A stretch of DNA of 64,000 bases, from the NCBI GenBank assembly GCA_035048485.1, contig CM068592.1, positions 33,212,501 through 33,276,500 of the forward strand, in the 5' to 3' direction. Of the stretch, positions 43,346-54,494 are shown in pieces; the first letter of the stretch is position 1; every line of letters begins with the position of its first letter. A program made the translations under genes and the position numbers. This DNA is from Pteria penguin. Lineage: Eukaryota; Mollusca; Bivalvia; Pterioida; Pteriidae. The notes beneath the pieces are model-generated. The model was not told the origin of the DNA and searched no databases. It was given only the letters and a program-made list of their open reading frames with translations.

Positions 43346-43680
43346 TATTCTGGACTGAGACCGAATCCGATCATTTTACACAGATTTGACACCTTCTTTA
43401 CTAGAAGGTTACCTACTTCGACTTCTCCATATATAAAAACATATGGAATTTACACGACCTGACTCTTTCTACTGGGTATATGTGACGGGTGTTGCTAGCA
43501 AGCAGGAGATGCTCACTCTTCCCGGGCACCTGATCTCACTCCATCACAGGGGTTCACATATGCTCTTCAAGTAGACATATTTTGTTATTTTCCATTTGTT
43601 TTTCATTTTTACTGATTTTGTATGTCCTCTGGCTTCATGATTTTTGGACTTGTGGTTTGGATTTATCAATCATATTTACA

Positions 43681-43926
43681 CTTCAAGATTCAAAAGTTAT
43701 AGTCCAAAAAGTTATTTTCAGCGTGAAGATCATTGTCAAGGTAAAAATGTCATCGACCATGGTGCCATTTCAAAGGACTTCATCAGTTGAGTATGCATGT
43801 CAAATATGAAGTCTCTATCCTTCACGATTCAAGAGTAATAGCCAAATTTATAGTTTAAAGCAGACAGACAAACAAACAGACAGGACAAAAAAAAATAAGC
43901 CCCCGCTTTATAGATCCGGGGGCATA
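43681..43926 (-). repeat. Family E element, right part, with GGGGGCATA terminus
   Basis: Begins with the right target-duplication copy. It contains two antisense units (TTTTCAGCGTGAAGATCATT, TGAAGTCTCTATCCTTCACG), a CAGACAGACAAACAAACAGA stretch and the terminal GCCCCCGC...CCGGGGGCATA (43898-43926). The latter is an imperfect version of the palindrome at 26225. Confidence 0.82.
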
Positions 43927-44054
43927 AAATACGAGAAAGAAAGAAAAAAGAAACATGTATACATCAGCCTCGATTATAGGACATAGGTCACCTTGAACAT
44001 GTAGAGCAATCAAATGATAAGCACATAAAATACATCACTAAACATTAATCTATG

Positions 44055-44310
44055 CGAATAATCAATTTACGGGCTCACATTTTTACTCAAAGAACATATA
44101 TTTATAGATTTAAAAATAATTCTCCGTATACGGAACAGATTCATAACGCTGAGAGGTAAAACATAAACACAAAAGTATTATGAAATGAATCAATATATTA
44201 AAATGTAAAAGTAACATCAAAAAGCGTTTTTCCCATCTTAAGACGTGCTAAGATCTCTGATCTGGAGGAGTCCCAACAACCAGTAAGAGGAGACAATGTC
44301 TCGGAATATT
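44055..44310 (-). repeat. Diverged PLE-B 3' noncoding fragment
   Basis: Blocks TTTACGGGCTCACA, AAATAATTCTCCGTATACGG, GAGAGGTAAAACATAAACAC, GACGTGCTAAGATCTCTGAT and GGAGGAGTCCCAACAACCAG follow PLE-B order on the minus strand with many substitutions. Confidence 0.6.
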
Positions 44311-46318
44311 TTACCTCCTGGAGAAAAAAACCTTTCGATAAGATATGAATAACATCTTTAGAGATTTTCGATATCTCTTTGTAGGCTTATAGTATCTGTG
44401 ACCTTGTCTCATGTGTTTTAAAACAATCTGTAGATTTACTGAAAGTAAAAATGATAGTGCAAATCGATTCAACTGAGGAATATATATTTATATACCATAT
44501 GACCGGGATATAGCGAAGTCGACCTCTAACAAAGAAAAATTGAAAACAAGAAATCCAATATTGGCGTGTTGATCACAAATGCTACTTTGTATATTGATGT
44601 AAATCATGTTAATGTAAATGTTCCGTTTTTCAGATTTTCTTTACTTTTAACTGACATTCAGTTGGATAAATATCACTGATGTTTATACCATATTGAGTTC
44701 CATCAAGACGACAGAGAATATCAGGCTATCAACATCTCAAATTAAATGTTGTTAACAATAGGTTATAATGTTATTGAAGAGGTTTATAATGTTATTGAAG
44801 AAATAAATTATGGTTAAATTTTAAATTCCATTGAATAATAATGGTGAAAGGCATAAATCCGGATGTTTTTTTTTCTTTATACTGCCAAATCCAAAGGCAA
44901 TGGAAAGTGAAAATGGATTTTTGCTGGAGGAATTTAACCCATTTACCATACTTTCATAGGTTTCTTGAAAAAAAAAGCTGGAAATGGCTAATCTGCCAGT
45001 TTTATAACATGTCTACCAATATATTTTACAATATCTATGTAGATTTTCCTCTGACCGTTTTCAATTAACTCGACTGAGTGTTACAAGCTCCCAAATTTTA
45101 TCATTATCCCTGTATATATATCTCATTGAGAGCAATCCCAATCGTCTTGTGCTCCAAATCACATTCATATACCAATCTGATTTAAACCATGACTAGGTTG
45201 TATCATTGTTTAATAATTCATTTATCCTCCATTAAACTCCAAATATTTAATGTGCCATTAACTTCTCTTGTATCAATTTTTAATACTAGTAACTGGTTCA
45301 GTGCAATGAAGTCACATTAAAGCTTCGTTAATTTTTGTATATTTAATAAAGCAAGTGGGCCTCATTAAGTGCGCATTAAATATGGCCACAAACGTTATGT
45401 TTGACCAATTGGGAATAAGGAAGGATTACTTTAAAGTTAAAAACATGTCATCGTGAGACGAAAAAACAGATTTTCTTAATTTGAAATGATAGTCGATCTA
45501 TTACGGCCATTAACAGGCCACCGACAAAAAGATTTCCATTTCTGAGCACAGAATTACAGATGTTAATTAAAAAGTCATTGAATTAAAACACAAATCATCG
45601 ATTACGTACTATTATATAGAACATGCATACACAACACCATACGCCATGATAACTTGATAAGACATAGATTTACATGTGCACAAAGATGACGTCCTTTCTT
45701 GCGTCATAGTGTACCTAGATCTAAATACAGTTAGTAGGATAAAGCTGGGGTAGGCAAGATAAAGGGTTTACGATGAAAGATAGTAGGGGTTTTTTCTAGT
45801 TTCATTTCTTGAATTGGCAACATGACTTTCTGATGAAAACTAGGACTGGAAACTTCTTGAAAATCCAATATAAGTAAGATGACAATAGAGAAAGTAAATT
45901 TCGCTATGTATATTAACAGTAGTGTAGATTTAACATAAAATAAAATTAGTGAGTTATATACAAACATAGATCTATATCCTCAGATATAGAACTACTGACA
46001 ACAAACTCCTTATATTAGTTGCGGATTCAGTAGACTATATTTTGGGATTTTTTTCATTGCTATACATCACCGAGAAAATTTCCGACTAGCGTCGCTCTCC
46101 TGTTTACTATGTTACTACTGATTGTTTATTTACAGTAACGTAACGGATACAGAGTAGAAATATTGTCAGCTTTGAAGTATTTTTGGTATATAACAACTCC
46201 CTACCTGCGAAAAAGAATTTATTTTAAAATGTTCATTTAGACTGGACATACATGCATACGGATGGGGCCGACAATTTTTTGGTTGCCTTACTGGCTAAAC
46301 CAAGTTGTTTTTTATTAT
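44311..46318. other. AT-rich DNA, no gene seen
   Basis: A plus-strand frame at 44841-45068 and a minus-strand frame at 45731-45967 show no domain. No shared repeat recognised. Confidence 0.5.
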
Positions 46319-46822
46319 TTGTTTGGTCATTTTAGCTTAACACTGCTATTCAAATATTCATAAATTACGAGAATTCCAATCATTCGGCCACGAGCATTGC
46401 TGACGAGTCATAACTTGTCGAAATGCGCATATGGTGCACAAAATTAAAAAGGTATATTTGTTCTATATTTATTATAACCACTAGGTCGGTGTCACTGCTG
46501 AAGGACTGATAGTTCCTGAGGGCATCATAAATCTAGTGTCAGTGCTTTTGTACATACATGAAATATATACTTTAAATTCTCAGTCATCAAATTAAGTAAA
46601 TCACTCTAAAACTAAGAAGTATCTCCCTCATGCATAGCTCTGTCCTTAGATAAATTCCTTTGTTCACATTTCGCTCATTTTGGCTTAACACTGCTCTTCA
46701 AATATTTCTATATTATGAGAATTCTAATCCTTTGGCCACCAGCATCGCCGATGAGACATAATTTGTCGAAATGCGCATATGATGCACAAATTTAAAAGGT
46801 ATATATGTTCTATATTTATTTA
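46319..46822 (+). mobile_element. Hammerhead-type repeat, ~1.45 tandem units
   Basis: Two ribozyme-like cores lie 348 bp apart (GAAA at 46420-46423 and 46768-46771), with the unit body between them (CACTAGGTCGGTGTCACTGC, CTGAGGGCATCATAAATCTA, TGCATAGCTCTGTCCTTAGA). The first core has CTGACGA (46400-46406) and GAAA intact; the second reads CCGATGA and GAAA. Both have the ATGC...GTGC/ATGC junction with C at the place of the required U. It has no protein frame. Confidence 0.8.
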
Positions 46823-47284
46823 GAATGGCGATCGCAGTTAGTCATGCAACTGTAAGGCTGATGTAAAACAAGTTGCACTGACATTATTTAAAAGCAAAAT
46901 ACGATATATGCATCACTACACATTGACAAATTTATATTTCATGGAGCAGCCATTTTGATCTTTTGGTATCACTACATGCCTATTTGACATATATTTGTAA
47001 ACGAAACCTAGTCTATCTAAAATAACCTAAGAACACAGCCATATATATGTGTCCACCGTTACATTTGAGTAAAAGTCCATTTCAATGATTTGCCTTTTCC
47101 AAAATGCAAAGTAAAAATCTGAGATACCGATCCGATTTTCACAAACTAAAGTCCAAACAACATGACAATATATGGAGGAATTTCTGGAAAAAGAATAAAT
47201 AAAATATGTTTTCATTCCTTCAATTCTTGAGCACATTTTTACAGGTGGTATTTTATGAACAAAACGCTTTAAAACCGATACAGA

Positions 47285-47519
47285 TACTTTCTACACAGTG
47301 TTTGTTCATATTCATATATATAAACAGTGCTGAACTATATTTGTTTTTGTCTGTTTTAAAGGGCATTCACGACGAGTGTGACTAGCCAAAAGGAAACGCT
47401 CACTATTCCCAGCCACTCGGCCTCACCTTTGAATTTCAGGGGTTCGTGAATGTCCACTATGGTACATTGTTGCTAGTGCCATAATCATGTCACACCAGTT
47501 ACTTTCGTATTTTACATTG
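47285..47519 (+). repeat. Repeat family C copy
   Basis: Blocks ACAGTGCTGAACTATATTTG, TGTGACTAGCCAAAAGGAAA, GGCCTCACCTTTGAATTTCA, GGGGTTCGTGAATGTCCACT and CACACCAGTTACTTTCGTAT are shared with 55.63 and 55.87 kb. The middle contains the PLE-type CACCTGGTCTCACC core. It is joined directly to a PLE-B 3' end at 47520. Confidence 0.75.
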
Positions 47520-48118
47520 CTTTGAGGCCCCTCTACAACCTTATACAGACTTTCACATGAACGTTGCACGTTGACGTGTTAGTTAGGCGGTTGAGACTCC
47601 ATGACGGGCTTTGTAAAATCCTCCTTCAAAGGAGACATGGTCCTGAACCTCGTCCCCTCTGCCTGTCAGTCGGGACTCCTACAGATCAAGGTTCTGGGCT
47701 CGCTTCCTGACCGGCAGGGCACTGTTTCCTCATTTTGATGTCGCTTTAATACCATGATGTTTTCTGCATTACTATACGTGTTACTATATTTTTATGACCT
47801 CTCAACTTGAAAAATTTGTTGACCATTGATCTCTATATGAAGGAATATTTATATTTTTAAATGTGTGTCCTTTGATTATTTTGCTGTTGCGGTGAATGGG
47901 AAAGTGCGCCCGTAAACCGGTTAACCACACCAACTGATTGACTACTGTTATTTAAAATGACCGTCCTAAGTCGGTATCGTAACTATACAGTAATAAAATA
48001 TTTTTGTTATGTCCCTATGTGGTTTTTTTCATATTATTACACACTGTATACTGTATATTTCCGTGGTGACTTCTGTCATACGGCTGAGTCAGTAAGTTTT
48101 CTTTCCTCCTTTATAGAT
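47520..48118 (+). mobile_element. PLE-B 3'-terminal fragment
   Basis: Starts within the last RT codons (GAGGCCCCTCTACAACCTTA, ERCTLT-like) and runs through GGCGGTTGAGACTCCATGAC, GAACCTCGTCCCCTCTG, CGCCCGTAAACCGGTTAACC and GTCCTAAGTCGGTATCGTAA to CGGCTGAGTCAGTAAG. About 600 bp, the most complete plus-strand copy of this tail. Confidence 0.82.
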
Positions 48119-48440
48119 AAATATTAGAGCATATATACATCATATTTTTGTGTACCAGACGCGCAGACGGACAACGTACGCTTCTTCGGTGATGCCCATG
48201 ATCAAATGATTGGAACTTTGATAATATATAAATATAGAGCAGAGTTAACCAAAGTGGCCGAAAAAGTGAGCCAAAGAATCAATCTAAGGGCAGAGTAATG
48301 CATAAGGGAGATGTTCCTTAGTTTTAGAGTGATTTACAAAATTTCATGACTAAAAATTTTAAGTATATCATTCATGTCAGTACAAATGCATTGAAAATTC
48401 GAAATTTGTGCACCAGATGCACACTTCAACAAATAATAAT
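48119..48440 (-). mobile_element. Hammerhead-type repeat, decayed, with partial second core
   Basis: The minus-strand copy contains a decayed core (48150-48189, CCGAAGA but no GAAA) and, ~257 bp further, the 3' half of a second core (TGTGCACCAGATGCAC at 48407-48422 on the plus strand). This is consistent with a multimer carrying a deletion. Confidence 0.7.
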
Positions 48441-48679
48441 TTTTCGCACTAAAACTCTGAAAGTCAGGATACATTAAAATACATTTACAGTTGCTATATA
48501 CTAAATTATGTCTGTAATAGTATCATAAATCCGTAATGTGTCAAAATTTCGGGAAAGTTATTTTGGCTAAACCTTTGTAACTCTTGTCAAAGTCAAATTT
48601 CTGTCCATGTGGGAACTGAATTTCGCTTGCCAAATACCCGAAAATCCAGAAATTAAATAATTTCACATTTTCCATCTAT

Positions 48680-48960
48680 CTTAAGGTAGATTTCCCTGAG
48701 CGTTGTACACTGACTAACAGGGCGGTTGAGACTCCATGACGGGCCTAATCTAAACTTTTTCCGGTGGGACACGGTCCCGAACCTCATAAATTGCCACCAC
48801 ATCTGTTGTACAATCATTATTTCTGTGATGTCAATGCAGGTATTGCATTACTTCTTACCATGTTTTAGTATATCTCATTGTGACCTTGCACTACAGCTAA
48901 GTCAGATGTCTTTCCTTTTCCTTTTTGAAACTTTCTTTATGTTTTATATTTGTCAACATT
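48680..48960 (+). repeat. PLE-B 3' fragment, internally deleted
   Basis: GAGCGTTGTACACTGACTAA and GGCGGTTGAGACTCCATGAC match the start of the tail. It then jumps to the end portion (TGACCTTGCACTACAGCTAA, GTCAGATGTCTTTCC), lacking ~250 bp of middle. Confidence 0.65.
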
Positions 48961-48998
48961 GCTGATGTTATATACTAAAAGGAAGTAAAATGCTAAGA

Positions 48999-49309
48999 TG
49001 TAAAGATGATGGATAAATCCAAACCACAAATCCAAAATTCATGAAACCATAGGACATACAAAATCAGTGAAAATGAAAAACAAATGGAAAATAACAAAAT
49101 ATGTCTACTTGAAGAGCATATGTGAACCCCTGTGATGGAGTGAGATCAGGTGCCCGGGGAGAGTGAGCATCTCCTGCTTGCTAGCAACACCCGTCACATA
49201 TACCCCGTAGAAAGAGTCAAATCGTGTGAATTCCATATGTATCTATATATGGAGAAGTCGAAGTAGGTAACCTTCTAGTATAGAAGGTGTCAAATCTGTG
49301 TAAAGTGAG
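48999..49309 (-). mobile_element. PLE-A 3' end, 5'-truncated
   Basis: Almost identical to 21058-21372 (GTGAACCCCTGTGATGGAGT, GGTGCCCGGGGAGAGTGAGC) and includes both 3' stems. It stops at GTGTAAAGTGA, just outside the RT stop codon, so it is a ~310-bp solo 3' end. A diverged second piece lies at 49365-49445. Confidence 0.88.
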
Positions 49310-49364
49310 ATACTAAGAAACAATGAATTAATATATAATACAAAACAAAATAGAAATATTGGCT

Positions 49365-49445
49365 ATCACGGACCCCTTGAAGTGAGATCAAGTACCATGA
49401 AAGAGTAAGCATTACCTGTTGACTTGTTACACCCGATGAGATACC
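49365..49445 (-). repeat. Very diverged PLE-A-like 3' core
   Basis: CACGGACCCCTTGAAGTGAG, AGTACCATGAAAGAGTAAGC and ACTTGTTACACCCGATGAGA keep the order of the PLE-A 3' core (GTGAACCCCTGTGATGGAGT ... AGTGAGCATCTCCTGCTTGC ... AACACCCGTCACA). Confidence 0.4.
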
Positions 49446-49758
49446 ATAGGATTATGCGAGCTATTGTAATTGGTAGTCTCATTAAGTGATAACGATATAT
49501 CTGCAGTCACAATCAGTAAAATGTCATAATTTGCATAAATAGTGTGATATTGTATTGTTATAATACACACGGTTAAACAAGAACAATAATCAAATAAAAA
49601 AGTTAACATGTAACAATGATGTATTATCACAATTCAAACGGTTCATCAACAACTACAATCAAATAAATGATTTTGCATGGCAGACAACGATTTTTGATAA
49701 GTGCAAAAATGCCATAAAAAAGCGTGCAATTTGCGGAGTGTAAAATATAAATGTAAGG

Positions 49759-49881
49759 GGTGTTTTTTTTTTTTTTTTTTTTTTTTTTGTTTTTTTTTTT
49801 TTTTTATTCGGGGGGGGGGGGTTTGATTTTTGGGGTTTTTGTTTTTTGTTTTTTGGGGGTTTTTTTTGGGGGGGGGGGTTG
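49759..49881. repeat. Poly(T)/poly(G) low-complexity tract
   Basis: Long T runs (up to ~29) followed by several G runs of 4-11 separated by T runs. Such sequence is prone to both slippage and assembly error. The G runs could form a quadruplex with long loops. Confidence 0.85.
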
Positions 49882-50947
49882 TTTCCTTTACATTATTAGT
49901 AATAACATGGCAATTTCAAAACCAAACGCAAATTGAATTGTATATTACGTAAATAAGGGAATAAGGGTGCTTAGAAAAAGCAATTTCAATACAGACTTTA
50001 AAGTATATATTGTTCGTGGCTTTTGCCTATCGTCCACATCTATATTTTTGTATAGATTTTTCAGTACAGTATCTTGTCAAATGTATGCATAATCACATTC
50101 CACCAATGCTATTTACACTCTGTTATACATTCTTAATGGAATGGTTAATGTACCATTGTGTCGGAAATGTCTTTGAGATTGCATTTGTAAAAAACCATAT
50201 GTAAGAGTTGACTATTACGCATCAAGACCATAAATTTATATTTGATAAAGCGTTTGTGCAAACCAATCCACACTATGGTTACCATGATTATTGTAAATAT
50301 CTAATACGCTTTTATTAATATTGATAAGCATGCTTTGCAAATCCAGATAATTGCATTATAATTTCAAATGACGAAAAAGTAATATCAATTATTCTTTTTA
50401 ATTTTCTCTATTTCTGAACCTAAAAATCATTCCAGAATCAGGTTATTTATTTACTATGCAAAGCAATAAATCGACTGATAGGTCATACATTGTAAAATAA
50501 TCGGAAGATCAAAATAAATATCATCAATGAATTCAACCTACACAAAACATAAAGATTATAACCATATACAGAACGTTCCACAAATAGGCAGGTATCTACA
50601 TTAATTTTTACAAAATGCGCTTCTGTAAAAAGCAAACCTGTTATTTGTATTGTTATGAAACGGATTTCATGCTTCGATTTTCAAAAGTTAAAACCTTAAA
50701 ACGTCATTGGCATATTTAATGACACATCTAGATTTACAAATGATATACTAGTATGATCACCTGAATGTGAAAGGTTTTTGCCACATTTATCCACTTGAAC
50801 TTCAGTTACAGATAAGCAGTATATCTGTAAGGAAGCAGCTTTCTTGGAGATATATATATATATATATTAGAATTTATGACAAAAATATACATACCGCTTT
50901 TTACAATAGTTGTGGAAGCTTAGTGTAAGATATTAAGACACGACTAC
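49882..50947. other. AT-rich DNA, no gene seen
   Basis: One plus-strand frame of 64 codons (50010-50204) with no domain, and a short (TA)n at 50850. Confidence 0.5.
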
Positions 50948-51004
50948 AGGGATGTCTCTTTAGCTCACTCGGTAACTGAACTGAAAATCCTGGGTTGTCA
51001 TAAT
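50948..51004 (+). repeat. Possible tRNA-derived segment upstream of family D
   Basis: TTTAGCTCACTCGGTA (50959-50974) resembles a tRNA D-arm/A box. CCTGGGTTGTCATAA downstream is at best a poor B box. It immediately precedes the family D copy, but the other D copies lack it, so association is uncertain. Confidence 0.3.
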
Positions 51005-51365
51005 ATGTACATACATGTATGTACAGACATTCATTTACCTACGTTTCCGACACCGGAATTTTAGGCAGACAGCATTTCTTGCCTTGAATGGGAAATTTGA
51101 CTTCGTGTTCCTGTCTCCTTCGTATGTTCATGCGTGTATATTTATGTATTTACCTCCTCGACTTGAAAGGTTGTTGCAGTACTTTGCGACGGGTGTTGCA
51201 TGCAACCAGGGGACGCTAACTCCTCCCGGGCACCTGGTCTCTACTCCGGTTTTATTAGGGTTCGCATTTGTCTGAATACGACACTAAACACGATATTGTC
51301 CCCTTTATTCCATATACTATGAGATATGGTTTACCCTTCGATACTTCTTTGTTTTTTACTTCTAT
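51005..51365 (+). repeat. Repeat family D, best copy
   Basis: Blocks GTTTCCGACACCGGAATTTT, GTGTTCCTGTCTCCTTCGTA, GACGGGTGTTGCATGCAACC, CTCCTCCCGGGCACCTGGTC, TACGACACTAAACACGATAT and GGTTTACCCTTCGATACTTC. Copies elsewhere: 7.9 kb (+), 55.04 kb (-), partial at 4.2, 8.8 and 33.7 kb. It carries the same GGGCACCTGGTCTC core as PLE-A 3' ends. Confidence 0.8.
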
Positions 51366-51539
51366 AACGTGTGTGAATTCGAGACAGGCGTACGTCTTTT
51401 ATTAAATCACTTCATTGGCAACGAGATGCACAATGGAGGGCGGGACGCAGTGTGTGACCCATCACTTGAGTTAGGTGTACCAGACCAGGCCTCGAAGACA
51501 CCATGAGGAGAGGCGTACTTCCTCTACAAAATAAAAGGG
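51366..51539. other. Higher-GC spacer, nothing recognised
   Basis: A 170-bp stretch with more G and C than its surroundings (GGAGGGCGGGACGCAG, CAGGCCTCGAAGACACC), between family D and a PLE-B piece. No frame. Confidence 0.4.
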
Positions 51540-52300
51540 AGAGGGGTATTGTGGAATCAGATTAGTGTAGCAGGTTTAAGATTCGGCTATTTGGTCATCT
51601 CTTTAGCTTTCTCTGTAGTGTACTGGATTGGATATCCTTCTATTACATCACTTTACAATAAACGTGACTACATTGTATTCCAGTTAAGAATTTTTGATAA
51701 ATGTAATATATCAACTGGTTCCATTTGCTAGAGCCTCTACCAAAGTTTTGAATCTCCATACAAAAAATCTACAAATTACGTTCAAATGTTTGACTCCAGT
51801 TGACAGATACCATACACTTCGATAGACTTCTGGCAAATTTTACAGATATTATTAAGATTTCAAATCTGAAAACTGATTTTTCAGTAATATATTATATCCA
51901 GGGGGATCTTTCAACCCCAATTCTGTGGTGATAATAAATGTAGTGCACCGCATGCGTATTGCTAAAACATCTAACATAAGTGATGGGCAAAATCCAAACT
52001 GTGGACATTCAAGGCGTAATCTTATATGCAAATAAATGTCAAAGATTTTAATACTCTTATCGGTTTAAAAACAAATGAATGCCTTCGACATCGAAAGTAT
52101 TACCCAGTGATGATAAGAAAACTTGATAATTCTAATGTCTCAAATTGGGCCCTTCTACAGCGTAATCGGCATTTCTTTGAGCGTTGCACACTGTTTAACG
52201 GGGTAAGGAGATTCTATATTAGGCTTTGTCTAAACTAGTCCAGAGGAGGTAGGGTCCTGAACTCTGACTCCTAGTCAGGACTCCTACAGATCATGGACCA
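51540..52300 (+). pseudogene. PLE-B RT C-terminal remnant
   Basis: Frame pieces ITSLYNKRD (51.64 kb), LVPFARAST, KNLQITFK...YHTLR.TSGKF (51.76-51.84 kb) and, after unrelated-looking sequence, FFERCTLFNG (52.17 kb). A tail with GGTCCTGAACTCTGACTCCT and AGTCAGGACTCCTACAGATC follows. This keeps the order of the PLE RT end and the start of the PLE-B 3' noncoding region. Heavily mutated. Confidence 0.65.
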
Positions 52301-54445
52301 AATCTCGTTTTTAATCACTTAGACTTTTTGCTATTTGAATTTTATGGAATAATACTATTCCCATATTTTCATAATATTGACAGGGAAACGTTCAATTTGA
52401 TAGCGTGACATATCTACCCACCACAATTTTAGGAGTGCATTCCCAGTAGATACACTGTCTTACGACTACAATGAGTTGTGAATATGTCATTATTAAATAT
52501 TACCCACACACTATCATTACACTTGAACTCTCCTTCTTTATGTAATGATATTGCATTATCGCTCCGATATTACTAGATTGCACACTGATTGTACAAATAT
52601 CGAATTAAGTAAAACGGTATAACCTTCTTACCATTATTATTTTATCATACAGAAGTATACCTTCGAGTTTAATAGTGACTCTCCTAATTATAATTAATCA
52701 AATTTAAGATTTCACTCCCGGCCTGATGTAATTTGTATCCCGCTTAATATGTTTAAGATAAATATATATTTAATTAAACAAGCGTCTCATATTCAGGGTT
52801 CAGCAATACGTTATAATTTATTTTTCTACCATAAACTGAGAAAGTACTTAAGTCATAATTTCAAATTCCTCTGTTTTACAATTAATTAATAACTGGGATT
52901 TGGATTTTATTCAGTGTTATTCTATCCATAAATAGAATTAAACCATTCTGCATGACAATTTATTTTAACGCTTGATAATGGAATAAATTAAAATGAAATA
53001 ATTGACTTAAATATTTTCTCATTTTATGGCCACGGACCCTGAATGACATCAAAAACTACGCGCTTCAACTGTTTGATTCTTAGTTCATTGAGATTCACGA
53101 TCATTCATAAGAGTTTTACCTTTAACAAGTTGCAACCTGAGTATGGATCTATAAGAAATATTAAATACTGAGAACTCTTGATTTTGCAATCCGATATTGT
53201 CCATTATTGAGATGATGTGCTAATATTTATGATCAATAATTAGGTGAAAATAATGGAAAGACTCATCTTATTTTCATATATCTGAGACATGTTTTAAAAA
53301 CGGACGTAATACTGTGAAAACAAATCAATCAAAACCACTTAAAAAGATAACAACTATAGACTATCATTAGACATACAACATAATACATATACTCAGCCCA
53401 TGGAAGTTTGGGTTGACCCATTCGAATAAATATTTTTCCATGAAGGCAATATGGCAAGGCATGCAATAAAACTTAATAAAAGAAGAATCATTTGACAGAG
53501 TGTTGTGTTAAGAGGAATTTCTATAACGTAACTAATACATATATGTGTCCAGAAAGCTTAAGTTATATGCATGTGGGATATCTTATATACCAAAACTGCG
53601 TCATTACAGTGTGCAAGGACTCATAATGTGTTCGTATTATTTCTCTCGTATTACTGAAATTTAGGTTCATATACTGGAAATGTTTTTACAAAAGTCACTG
53701 AGCTGAACATGATGAAGCATAATGAATGTTCATATGAATCAGAAATCTATTAATACATGTTTATAACGACAGCACAAGACATCAAACTTGTTTATGTACA
53801 GTGTCATTTGCAACCCGATAGTTATTTATATTCCCAAAATACATATAGATATCTCGAGACTTCAGAAGCATAGACGTGATCAGAGTGAGGTCTAAACAAT
53901 AATGAATTTATCCCTCAGGAATCCACTGTCGGGGCAATGAATAACAAGGTCATAATTATCCTTCAAGATATGTCATTGATATCAAAGTTCTTGAGCCAAC
54001 GAATTCTTACTCCAGGAGTGTGTGTAATTCATAAAATATGCAACAGTTCTGTATTGACGATTCAGCGAGGGCTTTATGGTAAATATAATACAATCGGGTT
54101 AGTGACAATTATTGGAAAATGTTCTTCCACAGAGAGTTGCATGCAAAAAATATTCATAACGCTTTCTCTCATTGGATAAGCCGCTCAACTTTCATCAAAT
54201 CAAATCAACGTTTGCATCAGCAGGTTCACCTTTTTAAGCAACAGTACAGTATAAAGGGAGCATAAAGTGAAATAAATTTCAAATACGATATAAGGTATTG
54301 TTATGAGAAAGCGTTTGATTGGATATTGTACTAACAAATCAAATCATTTATAACTGAAGTCTCACCTCTTTAAGAATACCTTTGATAAGTGGAGAAACAC
54401 CAAAACGCAGAAAGTATTTGAAACAACAGTAGCAACGAAATAAAC
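52301..54445. other. AT-rich DNA upstream of a candidate first exon
   Basis: The frame at 53937-54179 (80 codons) has no recognisable domain. A TATAAAGG motif lies at ~54249, about 200 bp before the candidate start codon at 54446. No other feature was recognised. Confidence 0.45.
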
Positions 54446-54494
54446 ATGCGGTACACGGGATTCTTCTACCTTTTTCTTCTCCTCAGTATCATAG
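54446..54494 (+). CDS. Candidate first coding exon: signal peptide ending at a splice donor
   Basis: The ATG follows an A-rich leader (ACGAAATAAACATG) and encodes MRYTGFFYLFLLLSII, a short positive N-terminus and then an uninterrupted hydrophobic core, as in a secretory signal peptide. The frame meets G|GTATGT at 54494/54495, a good splice donor, leaving a phase-1 intron. This exon layout is common in secreted small peptides of molluscs. I could not identify the next exon. One nearby acceptor (ttgtttacag at ~54779) would give only a few codons before a stop. No homologue recognised, so function unknown; this may be a chance arrangement. Confidence 0.35.

Larger units (their letters stand above)
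40750..43680 (+). mobile_element. PLE-A copy with GIY-YIG upstream of RT (permuted PLE, Naiad-like)
   Basis: 2.93 kb on the plus strand: GIY-YIG domain, linker with a Cys/His cluster, RT, then a ~310-bp 3' untranslated region ending ...CATATTTACA. It is flanked by CTTCAGAGTTCAAA (40736-40749) and CTTCAAGATTCAAA (43681-43694), 11 of 14 identical and interpreted as a target-site duplication. Classical animal Penelope elements have the nuclease after the RT; here it is before it, as described for the Naiad/Chlamys group. The 5' end is truncated within or just before the GIY motif. Multiple stops and frameshifts make it non-functional. Confidence 0.88.

Noticed and set aside
50948..51004. Functional tRNA gene
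   Set aside because: Only an A-box-like stretch is convincing; no T-arm consensus and no acceptor stem pairing found.
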